Positions 53,401 to 56,821 of a stretch of DNA of 64,000 nucleotides are shown here, piece after piece (positions within the stretch are counted from its first letter, which is position 1; every line of letters starts with the position of its first letter). The translations under genes were made by a program, and so were the position numbers. The notes beneath the pieces were generated by a model. It did not search any database. It was not told the DNA's origin and worked only from the letters and a program-made list of their open reading frames with translations. Source of the stretch: Simmondsia chinensis (lineage: Eukaryota > Streptophyta > Magnoliopsida > Caryophyllales > Simmondsiaceae); NCBI GenBank assembly GCA_018398585.1, contig JAGTTD010000001.1:32811438-32875437 (forward strand), given 5' to 3'.

Positions 53401-54852
53401 AATGGTCAGCAATGTACATCCTCCCTCTCCGCTATAAATGTTGTTGTGGACAGCAACAGCAAACCCACCAAAAATTTCCGATTGGACGAATTTCAATCAC
53501 AACTTTAACACATTTTGACCTAAAACACTACCTCTGAATTCATCCCCAATTCTTCATTCAAAAGCCAGCAATCCTGTTAAGTCAGTCAAATAACAGCTTA
53601 TGCCTGCTTCCTAGATTAGTGATTTATTTCACATATGCAATGTTCCCCCGTACACTGCACCCTTCCTTTTAACACAGGGAATTGCAAGAACCTGCCCTCC
53701 TCAAGAAATTTATTTCGCATATGAAATGTTCCCATGTGCATTATTTAAAGCATTGTTCATCATATAAGGGTGTTTTTGACCAATGCTTCAATAAATGGTC
53801 ATTTTATAATTAACTTTAAAAAAACTAAAAAGTAACTATAAAATAGAGTACTATATGAATATGAATGATAAAGAAGTATGTTAAACTTAAACCAAACATC
53901 ATGAAAGATTAATGGGTTAATAACCACTCCTTTAAAAGTAGCATAACCAAACAAGGTGAAAGGAAAATTGTTTAGTAATGTTTAACCCCATTAACTACTA
54001 CACCGTTAAAAGATTCCCCCCCCCCCCCCCGGCCCCCCTCTCCCTTTTTAACCCCAAAACCAAAAATGCCCTAAGAAGTAAAAGAAAGAACTATGTGAAT
54101 GCTGAACACTACAACAAAACTCCATCTATGAACAAAGCTTAAGGTCTCGTTTGGCATGGAGGAAGTAAACCTGCAAAGTAGAAATTCATAGAAAGTATGG
54201 ACTTTGGCACTTGTTTAGTTGGCGGGAAGTAAGCAAAATGCAAAAAGTAGAAATGACTAAGCAATTTTCAATTCTTTCAAAACGCAGAAAGTAACTTGCC
54301 TAGCCTCCCTAGGTAAGTTCTAATTCTTTTGTTTTTAACTAATCTCCCCAATTCTCATCATGGCAACCAAATATTTTTTATCTACTTCCTGCAAAGTTAA
54401 CACTAAAATTAATTCTAAGAAATACAATTTCCTACAAGAATTCAATTAATGTGGCAATCAAACAGGACCTAAATTTCGATAGGAAAACTGAGAAGCTATC
54501 CGAAATCCAAATCTAACTAATTAATTGCAAAACAAAGAAAGTAAATTTTCATCTATTCCCCTCCATTTTATTAGCAAACAAAGAGAACAAAAAGGAGCCC
54601 AAAAAAAAAAATAGAGGAAAGTGAGGGTACAAACTGGGTGACAAATTTGCGAACAGGACTGAAATGATCGGAGTGGAGTTTGAGGAGGGCAGGGAGGTAG
54701 TGGGAGAGAAAAAGAGGGTCAGAGAGAGAGAAATCTTGACGTAAGAGGCGCAAGTAGTGGAGCTTGGAGGGTATGTCGCCGGCGAAGGAGACAGCATCCA
54801 TGAGGCTCCCCACTCTCTCTCTTGAACCAACCCCCGCCATTCTTCCCACCAT
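6034..54852 (-). CDS. ESP4: Symplekin-family pre-mRNA 3'-end processing scaffold (ESP4/TANG1-like), 23 visible exons, 3' end missing
   Basis: Symplekin is a nuclear HEAT-repeat scaffold that links the CPSF and CstF parts of the mRNA cleavage and polyadenylation machinery. Twenty-three exons join in one reading frame of 1,213 codons with phase-compatible splice sites. Residues about 10-310 match the symplekin N-terminal HEAT region (for example [43 protein letters not shown]). Residues 354-744 are a Ser/Thr-rich linker with basic clusters GRKRTG and PGKRIK, a likely nuclear localisation signal. Residues about 990-1213 match the Symplekin C-terminal domain ([45 protein letters not shown]). Plant homologues continue beyond [15 protein letters not shown] for roughly 100 or more residues. 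No matching exon was found between 4904 and 6033, so the end probably lies left of the window, beyond the Ty3 element. Family assignment rests on remembered homologues. Which Arabidopsis paralogue is closer is not settled. Confidence 0.93.
6189..6269 (-). CDS. ESP4: Symplekin exon 22 (residues 1163-1189)
   Basis: Acceptor CTGGCAG|GTGACT and donor CAACTG|GTACGT. Encodes [20 protein letters not shown] and AKVLNQL, matching the VTDACNTCFxQRQTFTQQ block of homologues. Confidence 0.93.
6367..6462 (-). CDS. ESP4: Symplekin exon 21 (residues 1131-1162)
   Basis: Acceptor TTCTACAG|GCATCA and donor AAAAAG|GTATTT. Encodes [20 protein letters not shown] then DRIPLKK, matching the family motif SGPVLSPSEVLIAIH. 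The intron upstream in the gene (6463-9186) carries SINE and MITE-like relics. Confidence 0.93.
6701..6750 (-). repeat. (ACA)n tract with RTE LINE 3'-end relic
   Basis: Ten ACA units are followed by ATCCAAGTGCCTCAAGGG, which resembles the ATCCTAATGCCACAAGGG of the longer RTE copy at 35016. On the minus strand this would be the last bases and the (TTG)n tail of an RTE LINE. Confidence 0.55.
7950..8010 (+). repeat. tRNA-derived SINE head (A and B box)
   Basis: TGGCGTAGTAGTTAGG at 7954 fits a polymerase III A box and CTTGGGTTCCAAG at 7994 a B box, with tRNA-like spacing of about 40 bp. The full tRNA fold is not preserved. Element length to the right is uncertain, perhaps to about 8290. Confidence 0.6.
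8340..8816. mobile_element. AT-rich MITE-like element
   Basis: GCTCCAATGGGAGCCCCATTT on the left and AAATGGGGCTTCAAAAATAG on the right are loosely inverted around a very AT-rich core, and the right end (CTTAGAGCAATGG) resembles plant MITE termini. No clear target duplication. Confidence 0.35.
9187..9261 (-). CDS. ESP4: Symplekin exon 20 (residues 1106-1130)
   Basis: Encodes [20 protein letters not shown] followed by ACLTQ, with acceptor TATATTAG|GTGCTA and donor ACGCAA|GTATGT. It continues the domain after the ...LPKEE of exon 19. Confidence 0.92.
10077..10124 (-). CDS. ESP4: Symplekin exon 19 (residues 1090-1105)
   Basis: A 48-nt exon, [16 protein letters not shown], between acceptor GTGACAG|GATGTG and donor GAAGAG|GTTCTA. 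The [10 protein letters not shown] motif is near invariant in symplekins. Confidence 0.93.
10201..10284 (-). CDS. ESP4: Symplekin exon 18 (residues 1062-1089)
   Basis: Acceptor GCTACAG|GTTTTG and donor ATAAAG|GTACAA. Encodes [20 protein letters not shown] and KLYESRIK. Short introns of 77 and 76 bp flank it. Confidence 0.92.
10362..10469 (-). CDS. ESP4: Symplekin exon 17 (residues 1026-1061)
   Basis: Acceptor TGAGGCAG|GAAGTA and donor ATGCAG|GTATTT. Encodes [20 protein letters not shown] and [12 protein letters not shown], the most conserved block of the C-terminal domain. Confidence 0.93.
10563..10625 (-). CDS. ESP4: Symplekin exon 16 (residues 1005-1025)
   Basis: A 63-nt exon, [20 protein letters not shown] plus K, with acceptor TTTGGCAG|AAGCAC and donor AAGAAG|GTTAAT. 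Part of the Symplekin C-terminal domain. Confidence 0.92.
10775..10936 (-). CDS. ESP4: Symplekin exon 15 (residues 951-1004)
   Basis: Acceptor CCTGGACAG|AGTTCT and donor ACCAAG|GTAGTA. A variable segment ([12 protein letters not shown]) is followed by [16 protein letters not shown], the entry to the Symplekin C-terminal domain. Confidence 0.92.
11332..11366. repeat. (TA)n microsatellite
   Basis: About seventeen TA units with one phase slip. Confidence 0.95.
13681..15540. mobile_element. Large palindromic (foldback-like) element with minisatellite arms
   Basis: The left end AGGTTGTGTTTGGAGGATGG and the right end CCATGCTCCAAACAGGACCT are inverted copies, and the similarity extends inward through GAATTCCAATTTTGTTGTTTGG and AATTCCATGGAATTG. 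Inside, 13880-14480 is a degenerate array of motifs such as TGACCCGAAACTCGA, while 14690-15360 carries the same motifs inverted (GGGTCATTTCGAGTT). Almost the whole 1.86 kb is therefore one imperfect hairpin around about 14600. No coding capacity. Target duplication unclear. Confidence 0.75.
15651..16260. mobile_element. GAGTTCGAGT-rich element with TAGGGGTGTAAA terminus
   Basis: Starts TAGGGGTGTAAACG, the same terminus as the element at 35147, and continues with degenerate CTCGAATTAACCGAGTACGAG motifs. The right end, TTGAGTCGAGTACTGAGATA, lacks a matching terminal repeat, so it may be truncated or diverged. Confidence 0.5.
16432..16472. repeat. Run of 41 C (G in the symplekin pre-mRNA)
   Basis: Uninterrupted C run on the plus strand in intron 14. 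It reads as G in the nascent transcript. Confidence 0.9.
17699..18371. mobile_element. hAT-like element with GGGTCGGGT minisatellite interior
   Basis: Ends CAGAGGTGGCAA and TTGCCACCTCTA are inverted and of hAT type. Flanks ATCACAAG (17691-17698) and GTCACAAG (18372-18379) agree at 7 of 8 positions. The interior is mostly degenerate repeats of the form TTCGGGTTCGGGTCA, interrupted by an AT-rich segment (17945-18110). Confidence 0.75.
19558..20030. mobile_element. hAT-like non-autonomous element, copy 2
   Basis: Perfect 10-bp terminal inverted repeat CATAGTTGCA/TGCAACTATG and a perfect 8-bp duplication AATATACC at 19550-19557 and 20031-20038. It aligns end to end with 5380-5826. Confidence 0.9.
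20507..20644 (-). CDS. ESP4: Symplekin exon 14 (residues 905-950)
   Basis: Acceptor GGATTTAAG|GTTGCA and donor CCAAAG|GTATGG. Encodes [20 protein letters not shown] and [10 protein letters not shown], then an acidic variable stretch ending TGIQPPK. The 9.6-kb intron that follows could hide a further small exon for the variable linker, but phases already agree without one. Confidence 0.9.
20722..20769 (-). CDS. ESP4: Symplekin exon 13 (residues 889-904)
   Basis: A 48-nt exon, [16 protein letters not shown], between acceptor TTCTTGAAG|AGTGCA and donor CGTCTG|GTATGC. The [13 protein letters not shown] motif is a family signature. Confidence 0.92.
20770..21838. other. ESP4: Intron 12 of symplekin (1.1 kb)
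   Basis: No recognisable element apart from a G-rich stretch with 13 consecutive G at 21146-21158 (C in the transcript). Confidence 0.7.
21839..22084 (-). CDS. ESP4: Symplekin exon 12 (residues 807-888)
   Basis: Acceptor ATTTGCAG|GCAGAG and donor TTACAG|GTTTCT. Encodes [35 protein letters not shown] and [19 protein letters not shown], ending LLKVALQ. All three blocks are conserved in order in plant homologues. Confidence 0.93.
22172..22288 (-). CDS. ESP4: Symplekin exon 11 (residues 768-806)
   Basis: Acceptor GTATTCAG|GGACACG and donor ACTGTG|GTGTGT. Encodes [20 protein letters not shown] followed by [19 protein letters not shown]. The [10 protein letters not shown] and FFSSTT motifs are hallmarks of plant symplekins. 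Confidence 0.93.
22289..22949. other. ESP4: Intron 10 of symplekin (0.66 kb)
   Basis: AT-rich; nothing recognised inside it. Confidence 0.7.
22950..23018 (-). CDS. ESP4: Symplekin exon 10 (residues 745-767)
   Basis: A 69-nt exon encoding [20 protein letters not shown] plus NHE, between acceptor TTTTTGCAG|TTTCCT and donor CATGAG|GTAAAA. It continues the ...LAYLGVE segment of exon 9 as in homologues. Confidence 0.92.
24314..24429 (-). mobile_element. Short RTE LINE 3'-end insertion
   Basis: ACAACAACAATAACAATCCC, then AAGGGCTCCCGCCAAGGCAA, then an 11-G run, then TTCGGGTGCAATCCTAAAGG match the 3' end of the RTE copy at 37265 in the same order. Flanks at 24295-24313 and 24430-24448 agree at 17 of 19 positions, consistent with a target duplication. 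Confidence 0.75.
25041..25361. repeat. Diverged tandem duplication, two units of about 157 bp
   Basis: The block starting ACATTAATGCCTCACATTTT recurs about 164 bp later as ACAATAATGCCTCATATTTT, and both continue through a CAAGGTGATGAGCAATTAT-like stretch and a GACATAGATC-like end. No coding potential. Confidence 0.7.
26175..26777 (-). CDS. ESP4: Symplekin exon 9 (residues 544-744)
   Basis: Acceptor AATCAACAG|ATACATTCG and donor GTCGAG|GTATTA. The first 140 codons are a Ser/Thr/Asp-rich linker. The last part, from [20 protein letters not shown] through [19 protein letters not shown] to [12 protein letters not shown], is the conserved start of the second helical region in plant symplekins. Confidence 0.92.
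26956..27525 (-). CDS. ESP4: Symplekin exon 8 (residues 354-543), likely GC donor
   Basis: Acceptor TTCCTTCAG|GAGGAGAAG. The 190 codons contain the basic clusters GRKRTG and PGKRIK (probable nuclear signal), [20 protein letters not shown] and [15 protein letters not shown], followed by a Ser-rich stretch ending APDDIQ. The only phase-0 donor that joins exon 9 cleanly is ATTCAG|GCAAAA, a GC rather than GT site. Downstream GT sites (CCTTT|GTTTGA and GAGTG|GTGTCC) leave phase 2, which does not fit the exon 9 acceptor. Confidence 0.85.
27593..27621. repeat. (TC)n microsatellite
   Basis: About fourteen TC units in intron 7. Confidence 0.95.
28050..28636. mobile_element. Inverted-repeat DNA element (MULE-like MITE)
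   Basis: The left arm (AAATTATCACTGACGTATCC, CATTTATCACCTAGGTACC) and the right arm read in reverse (AAATTATTACTATGGTACCC, CATTTATCGCCTATCC) are inverted copies of 100 bp or more. No open frame. The right half of the interior is interrupted by an RTE relic at 28426. Confidence 0.6.
28426..28473 (+). mobile_element. Minimal RTE LINE 3'-end insertion with (TTG)n tail
   Basis: AAGCCCTTGTGGCACTGAGT followed by five TTG units is the extreme 3' end of the RTE family seen at 32542. It is bounded by TATTAGCACTAATAT (28411-28425) and TATTAGTATTAATAT (28474-28488), 13 of 15 identical. Confidence 0.7.
28975..29103 (-). CDS. ESP4: Symplekin exon 7 (residues 311-353)
   Basis: Acceptor TTTATGCAG|TGGCGG and donor ATTAAG|GTACTG bound 43 codons beginning [20 protein letters not shown] and ending DDAPVIK. 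The WRDRL motif follows the CTHP/CTHA motif in homologues, which supports the junction with exon 6. Confidence 0.92.
30321..30385 (-). repeat. tRNA-like SINE head
   Basis: On the minus strand GTGGCTTAATGGATAAGG fits an A box and GTCGTGGGTTCAACATTCG a B box, about 40 bp apart. No complete tRNA cloverleaf or anticodon stem is apparent. Confidence 0.5.
30460..31495. mobile_element. MULE-like non-autonomous element with long inverted repeats
   Basis: Arms of about 140 bp: the left has ATTGAAAACCACCTA and TTTCAATGTCACACCTAA, and the right carries their complements TAGGCGGTTTTCAGT and TTAAGTGTGACATTGAAA. Flanks TTTTTACTA (30451-30459) and TTTTTATTA (31496-31504) agree at 8 of 9, the duplication size of Mutator-like elements. 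Interior is T-rich and non-coding. A right-end fragment of the same family sits at about 13607-13678. Confidence 0.7.
32542..33417 (+). mobile_element. 5'-truncated RTE-type LINE with decayed RT C-terminus
   Basis: 32640-32830 encodes the C-terminal part of an RTE-clade reverse transcriptase ([32 protein letters not shown]), interrupted by stops and frameshifts. Then come a low-complexity stretch of ATGCTT repeats, the conserved 3' block (AAGACGCAGCCTCCC, AAGGCTGCGTACATCC) and a (TTG)n tail. The 17-bp ATCAAGCCAACCATATT occurs exactly at both ends (32525-32541 and 33418-33434), so this is a target-primed insertion. Confidence 0.88.
33418..33530. repeat. Tandem duplication overlapping the RTE target site
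   Basis: The 17-bp target word recurs a third time at about 33486-33502, and AGATAATTAAC...ATTTAAAGAATATATC before the RTE (32497) recurs at about 33457. The site was already a tandem duplication before the LINE inserted. Confidence 0.65.
34081..34255 (-). CDS. ESP4: Symplekin exon 6 (residues 252-310)
   Basis: The protein reads [20 protein letters not shown] and then [20 protein letters not shown]. The acceptor TTTGCCAG|TCTTTCAG gives the required phase (TG|T, Cys). An alternative acceptor at TTGACAG|TTAACTGG further upstream would put a stop codon in frame after exon 5, so it was rejected. Donor CACCG|GTATGT. Confidence 0.88.
35016..35867 (-). mobile_element. RTE LINE 3' fragment split by a hAT-like element
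   Basis: Begins with (ACA)n and CCTAATGCCACAAGGGCTC, and ends with the stretch TCTAAGGCCATCGCCTC that corresponds to the end of the RTE reading frame in the copy at 37265. The 17-bp CATAAGATGTTGAACTA is exact on both sides (34999-35015 and 35868-35884). The element at 35147-35601 interrupts it. Confidence 0.85.
35147..35601. mobile_element. hAT-like element rich in GAGCTCG motifs, nested in an RTE fragment
   Basis: Ends TAGGGGCGTAAATGAGCC and GGCTCAAATACACCCCTA are inverted. The interior is a degenerate array of AGCTCGNNNAGC-like motifs. Flanks GCCCCAAC (35139-35146) and GCCCAACC (35602-35609) are similar but not identical, as expected of an old 8-bp duplication. Confidence 0.75.
36131..36153. 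repeat. Run of 23 C (G in the symplekin pre-mRNA)
   Basis: Uninterrupted C run in intron 5, followed by a C/T-rich stretch to about 36180. Confidence 0.9.
37265..37968 (-). mobile_element. 5'-truncated RTE LINE, RT C-terminus largely open
   Basis: On the minus strand 37943-37599 is one open frame of 114 codons with [33 protein letters not shown] and [20 protein letters not shown], the C-terminal part of an RTE-type reverse transcriptase. The 3' part runs on to a G14 stretch (37328-37341), AGGCTCCCGCTAATGCGAGG and (AAC)n. The core RT domain is absent, so it is a dead 5'-truncated copy. No convincing target duplication was seen. Confidence 0.85.
37983..38043 (-). mobile_element. L1-type LINE copy 1, 3' part (left of the Ty3 insertion)
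   Basis: TTTTTTAATAAAAAAAGAAA followed by TATTAAGAATGAGAATGC and GAGGACAAGATATC matches 44497-44555 (GATAATATTAAGAGAGAAAT, GGGCAAGATGTC) in the same order. The Ty3 element begins immediately after ATATC. Confidence 0.65.
38044..38575 (-). repeat. 3' LTR of the complete Ty3/gypsy element
   Basis: 532 bp on the left edge of the element, from TGTCACGTTC to CCCGTGACA. The ends form TGTCAC/GTGACA inverted repeats. It contains the repeated motif ACAATGTCATGACA near its right end. Confidence 0.93.
38605..41961 (-). pseudogene. Ty3/gypsy pol of the complete element: one frame with four stop codons
   Basis: Protease DSGSTNSF at about 41865-41842; RT with [17 protein letters not shown] near 41180-41130 and [10 protein letters not shown] near 40855-40826; RNase H with LETDACD near 40420 and [11 protein letters not shown] near 40230; integrase zinc region ([10 protein letters not shown] through CDICHRTK, about 39840-39710) and [14 protein letters not shown] near 39360; chromodomain-like end [14 protein letters not shown] near 38650. 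Stops at 41034-41032, 39984-39982, 39963-39961 and 39858-39856 all lie in the same frame, so no indel is needed to explain the pol damage. Confidence 0.94.
42037..43210 (-). pseudogene. Ty3/gypsy gag of the complete element (broken)
   Basis: The likely start is the ATG at 43210 ([13 protein letters not shown]), then a TAA at 43171-43169, with the same frame resuming ([20 protein letters not shown]). A gag capsid-like region spans about 42800-42370 ([12 protein letters not shown]) and a zinc knuckle [14 protein letters not shown] is at about 42107-42066. Breaks: a frameshift near 42600-42640 and further stops at 42384-42382, 42126-42124 and 42051-42049. Most stops could come from single C-to-T changes. 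Confidence 0.9.
43280..43811 (-). repeat. 5' LTR of the complete Ty3/gypsy element
   Basis: 532 bp, same length as the partner, from TGTCACATTC to CCCATGACA. On the minus strand it precedes the tRNA primer site and gag. Confidence 0.93.
43812..44050 (-). mobile_element. L1-type LINE copy 1, 5' part (right of the Ty3 insertion)
   Basis: Begins ATATCCTCAACTA directly after the Ty3 LTR and aligns with 44550-44790 of copy 2, including CCAAAGCTCTTTTGTCCAAAG and AAAGACCACCTT. Together with 37983-38043 it forms one LINE fragment cut by the Ty3 element. Confidence 0.7.
45120..45366 (+). repeat. 5' LTR of the TRIM-like element
   Basis: Starts CATAACGGGCC (the expected TG has become CA) and ends CCAGTGACA. 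About nine-tenths identical by eye to 45913-46161, including the GGCTGGCCCGGCCCTAGCCT block. Confidence 0.85.
45913..46161 (+). repeat. 3' LTR of the TRIM-like element
   Basis: 249 bp with intact TGTCAC/GTGACA ends. Preceded by the purine tract. Confidence 0.88.
46566..46734 (-). CDS. ESP4: Symplekin exon 5 (residues 196-252)
   Basis: Acceptor TTTCTTCAG|GAAGCG. The protein includes [20 protein letters not shown] and ends in a run VVVVLIN just before the donor AATTG|GTATTC. It ends with two bases (TG) of a split codon. The 12.3-kb intron that follows contains the complete Ty3/gypsy element, two L1 copies and a TRIM-like element. Confidence 0.9.
46803..46880 (+). repeat. tRNA-like SINE fragment in intron 4
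   Basis: TAGTGGCAAAACTGATGCC resembles an A box and AGATTCAAATCCCC (about 46842) a B box, followed by ACCTACCC and an A7 run. It makes up much of the 181-bp intron between exons 4 and 5. A similar B-box segment occurs near 18525. Confidence 0.5.
46916..47030 (-). CDS. ESP4: Symplekin exon 4 (residues 158-196)
   Basis: Acceptor ACAATAG|CCAGGAAG and donor TGAAG|GTAAAG. The protein includes [18 protein letters not shown] and [14 protein letters not shown], both typical of plant symplekin. The exon ends with one base of a Gly codon that exon 5 completes. Confidence 0.92.
47115..47207 (-). CDS. ESP4: Symplekin exon 3 (residues 127-157)
   Basis: Acceptor ACTTTAG|GGCTTACG and donor TTCCAG|GTACTG bound 31 codons, including [20 protein letters not shown] and KIYSIAFQ. 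Phase 0 on both sides. Matches the segment after VAVQ in plant symplekins. Confidence 0.92.
47434..47477. repeat. C29 run followed by A15 run
   Basis: 29 C (47434-47462) then 15 A. Read as T15G29 in the symplekin transcript. Confidence 0.9.
48850..49075. repeat. Compound (TA)/(TATG)/(TG) microsatellite
   Basis: About 225 bp of TATATG, ATACAC and TGTGTG permutations. The open frames here are an artefact of the repeat. Confidence 0.9.
49871..50045. repeat. Two adjacent tandem duplications beside exon 2
   Basis: Unit A (CTTAAGTCAAAAGCAACTAC...GTTGTCAC) occurs at about 49871 and 49928. Unit B (TGTCACTATTGGATAAACAT...GTTTTATG) occurs at about 49965 and 50005. The copies are nearly identical, so the duplications look recent. 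They end about 70 bp from the donor of exon 2. Confidence 0.85.
50119..50278 (-). CDS. ESP4: Symplekin exon 2 (residues 73-126)
   Basis: The acceptor TTTTAG|GATGATTGG supplies the G that completes the Gln codon of exon 1. The protein reads [20 protein letters not shown], then [14 protein letters not shown] and ends EKVAVQ before the donor CAG|GTACTT. This is the most conserved HEAT region of the family. Length 160 nt. A local tandem duplication lies in the intron just before the exon in genomic coordinates (49871-50045). Confidence 0.93.
51600..52375. mobile_element. Relic of the palindromic minisatellite element family
   Basis: The interior has GGGTCAATCAAGTTGGATCATTTTGAGTT-like motifs as in 14690-15360, and the right end (AATTCCAATTCTAGACTCCAATTCCATGC) matches 15500-15530. 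Only one arm orientation remains, so it is a half element or a deleted copy. Confidence 0.6.
52124..52247. repeat. Tandem duplication of about 61 bp
   Basis: AGTTATATAGAATTGCAATT...AAAGAATTGGAAT occurs twice in direct succession with very few differences, inside the palindrome-family relic. Confidence 0.9.
54635..54852 (-). CDS. ESP4: Symplekin exon 1 (start codon, residues 1-73)
   Basis: This exon starts the HEAT domain. It contains [19 protein letters not shown] and SPVRKFVTQ. The first ATG is at 54852 and a second in-frame ATG at 54840 (AGAATGGCG, a good plant start context) gives [10 protein letters not shown]. The second is closer in length to known homologues. The donor is CCCA|GTTTGT, which splits the codon CA|G for Gln. 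Reading past the donor runs into low-complexity intron sequence. Confidence 0.9.
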
Positions 54853-54855
54853 ATT

Positions 54856-54879
54856 TCACCTTGTTTCCTCAGACCTCAT
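54856..54879 (-). promoter_or_regulatory. Short upstream ORF in the symplekin leader
   Basis: An ATG at 54879 opens an 8-codon frame (seven residues, MRSEETR, then TGA) whose stop ends three bases before the ATG at 54852. It lies just downstream of the CT-rich leader. If the leader is transcribed as drawn, ribosomes would meet this frame first. Effect on translation is inference. Confidence 0.4.
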
Positions 54880-54880
54880 G

Positions 54881-54883
<3 letters not shown>

Positions 54884-54914
<31 letters not shown>
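54884..54914. repeat. (GA)n microsatellite, (CT)n in the symplekin leader
   Basis: About fifteen GA units on the plus strand, so CT on the coding strand, ending roughly 30 bp upstream of the first ATG. CT-rich 5' leaders are frequent in plant genes. The adjacent 54916-55000 is unusually GC-rich for the window. Confidence 0.85.
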
Positions 54915-54918
<4 letters not shown>

Positions 54919-55030
54919 GGATTGACGAGAGAACGGAAGCTTGCGGGTTTGTGCTTTCGGGAACTCCTCCGTCTATGCGTGAGCTTGCAAGCTGTTCGGC
55001 ACAGGTTAATTGTACTGTTTAACTTATTGG

Positions 55031-55037
55031 TTTTATA
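55031..55037 (-). promoter_or_regulatory. Possible TATA box of the symplekin gene
   Basis: The minus strand reads ATGATTATAAAACC here, about 180 bp upstream of the first ATG. Position fits a TATA element with a leader of about 150 nt. The region is AT-rich, so chance is a real alternative. Confidence 0.25.
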
Positions 55038-56821
55038 ATCATTTAAAAAATTTTAAAAAATTGAGTAAGCATTAGCATTTGTTTAAAATCAGTTAATTGA
55101 AATTCTGGTTTTGCTTAATTCGATCCCGTTAATCAGTTAACCGCTTATTAAAAAAGAAATTTCAATATTTTTCTCACATATTTAAACTATAAGATTTTGT
55201 TAACTCTATGCTTTTCACAAAACAGTAAATTAAGTAAACATTTGGGTTTAGCTTGTCTATTAGATTTCTAATTGTACATAATTGTTATGGTAATTAAGAT
55301 TGGCTTAGATTAGGAATTTAAACGGTTAAAATTAGATTGAATTGAATTTATAATCATACAAAACTAAACATGAATATCGATGCACAACTATAATACTCTC
55401 GTAAATATATTAAGAGGTTTATTCGGTTAACCGATTTAGTACAACACATGAACCATAACCACCCAAATTAACTGAATTTTTTACCAGTTCGGTAAGTGAA
55501 CCGCTTCTTCCAACACAAATACTAAGATTTTCAGTTCGATTTTCTCAATTTCGATTCGATTTCAAGTTTTGATTAACACCTCTAAGCATGGATACTCCCC
55601 ACAGGGCAGCTTGAGGCTATATTTGGCAAATAATTTTTCATAGCATTTTTCATAGTTTTTGGCTTTTTGACTAGTCAAATAGTTAATAGCACTATTTGGT
55701 AAAAATTTTATTGTTAGCGTTTTTTATAACGTTTAGCTTTTAAAAAGCAACTTTTCAAAAGCTAAAAAATTTAGCTTTTAGCATTTGAAACTCTACATAA
55801 TCAAATTCTATTTATTAATTTGCCCCTCCTTTTTATCTTAATTACCAAAATGCCATTACCAGCTCTACCCATCCTTTACTCAATTTACGTTGTAATTTTT
55901 TTTTAGTCAATTAAATCCAAATATGCATGTTTATGAGCCGGTTGTCAAACTTACTACACAGAGTACCAGAAAAGCCTTATGAGCTAACTTTACATTTGAC
56001 GGCAAAGAGCAATTGGACTTGTGAAATTTTGATTACACATGTGATATTCAAATAAATTTAAATCTATTGTTATCTTCTTTTATTTTTCAAATTTTACTAT
56101 AAATAACCTTCTAAACTCAAAAAAAATGAAGAACTTGCTTACATTTTGCCAACAATGGAATTTGAAGTTAGGGACATATCGAAGGATTGAATGTAAGTTT
56201 ATTCTTCATGATCGTCTATTTTTAAATTTTAATGTTAAATTTAAATTTTTTTTTGTAGAGTTCTTCGATGGTTCTTTTGTTTTTTTCTTTACTCTATTTA
56301 TTTCAATGCTTGTAGCATAATTGATGTGTATGTTCTATTATAGGTGAACAAAATTTTGATAAACCCTGTTAAAATGATAATTTTTTATAGCGTCCGCATA
56401 TTAACAAGGGTACAGATAAATTTATGGGTGTTTATGGAATGCTAGATGGCCTTAAAAATAAAATTATTCAATACTTTATTAATTTTTTATTTTTTTTATT
56501 TGTATGCATTTATGTCATTTTACAGTAATCAACCAAATTCATCATCTAATTTTACCAAAAGCATACATGGAAATTATTACTCATCAGCTAGCAGCTAACA
56601 GTTAATAGCAGATCAATTAGTTAACAGCTAACAACTAATAGCTAAACACTAAATGCTAACACGTAACATCTAAATGCTAACAGCTAACAACTGCAGAACA
56701 TAACCATATTATTGCAAGGTTTTCCTCACCCAAAAGCCCTCTATTTTCCAGTCCTAGCATGAATCACATAGCGATTAGGCAGGATTTTTTTTTTTTTTAC
56801 TTTATTTTGACAGAATGTACT

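Larger units (their letters stand above)
50279..54634. other. ESP4: Intron 1 of symplekin (4.4 kb)
   Basis: Holds a relic of the palindromic element family (51600-52375), a 60-bp tandem duplication and a 15-C run (54016-54030). 50300-51590 and 52380-54010 contain nothing that I recognise. Confidence 0.7.
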
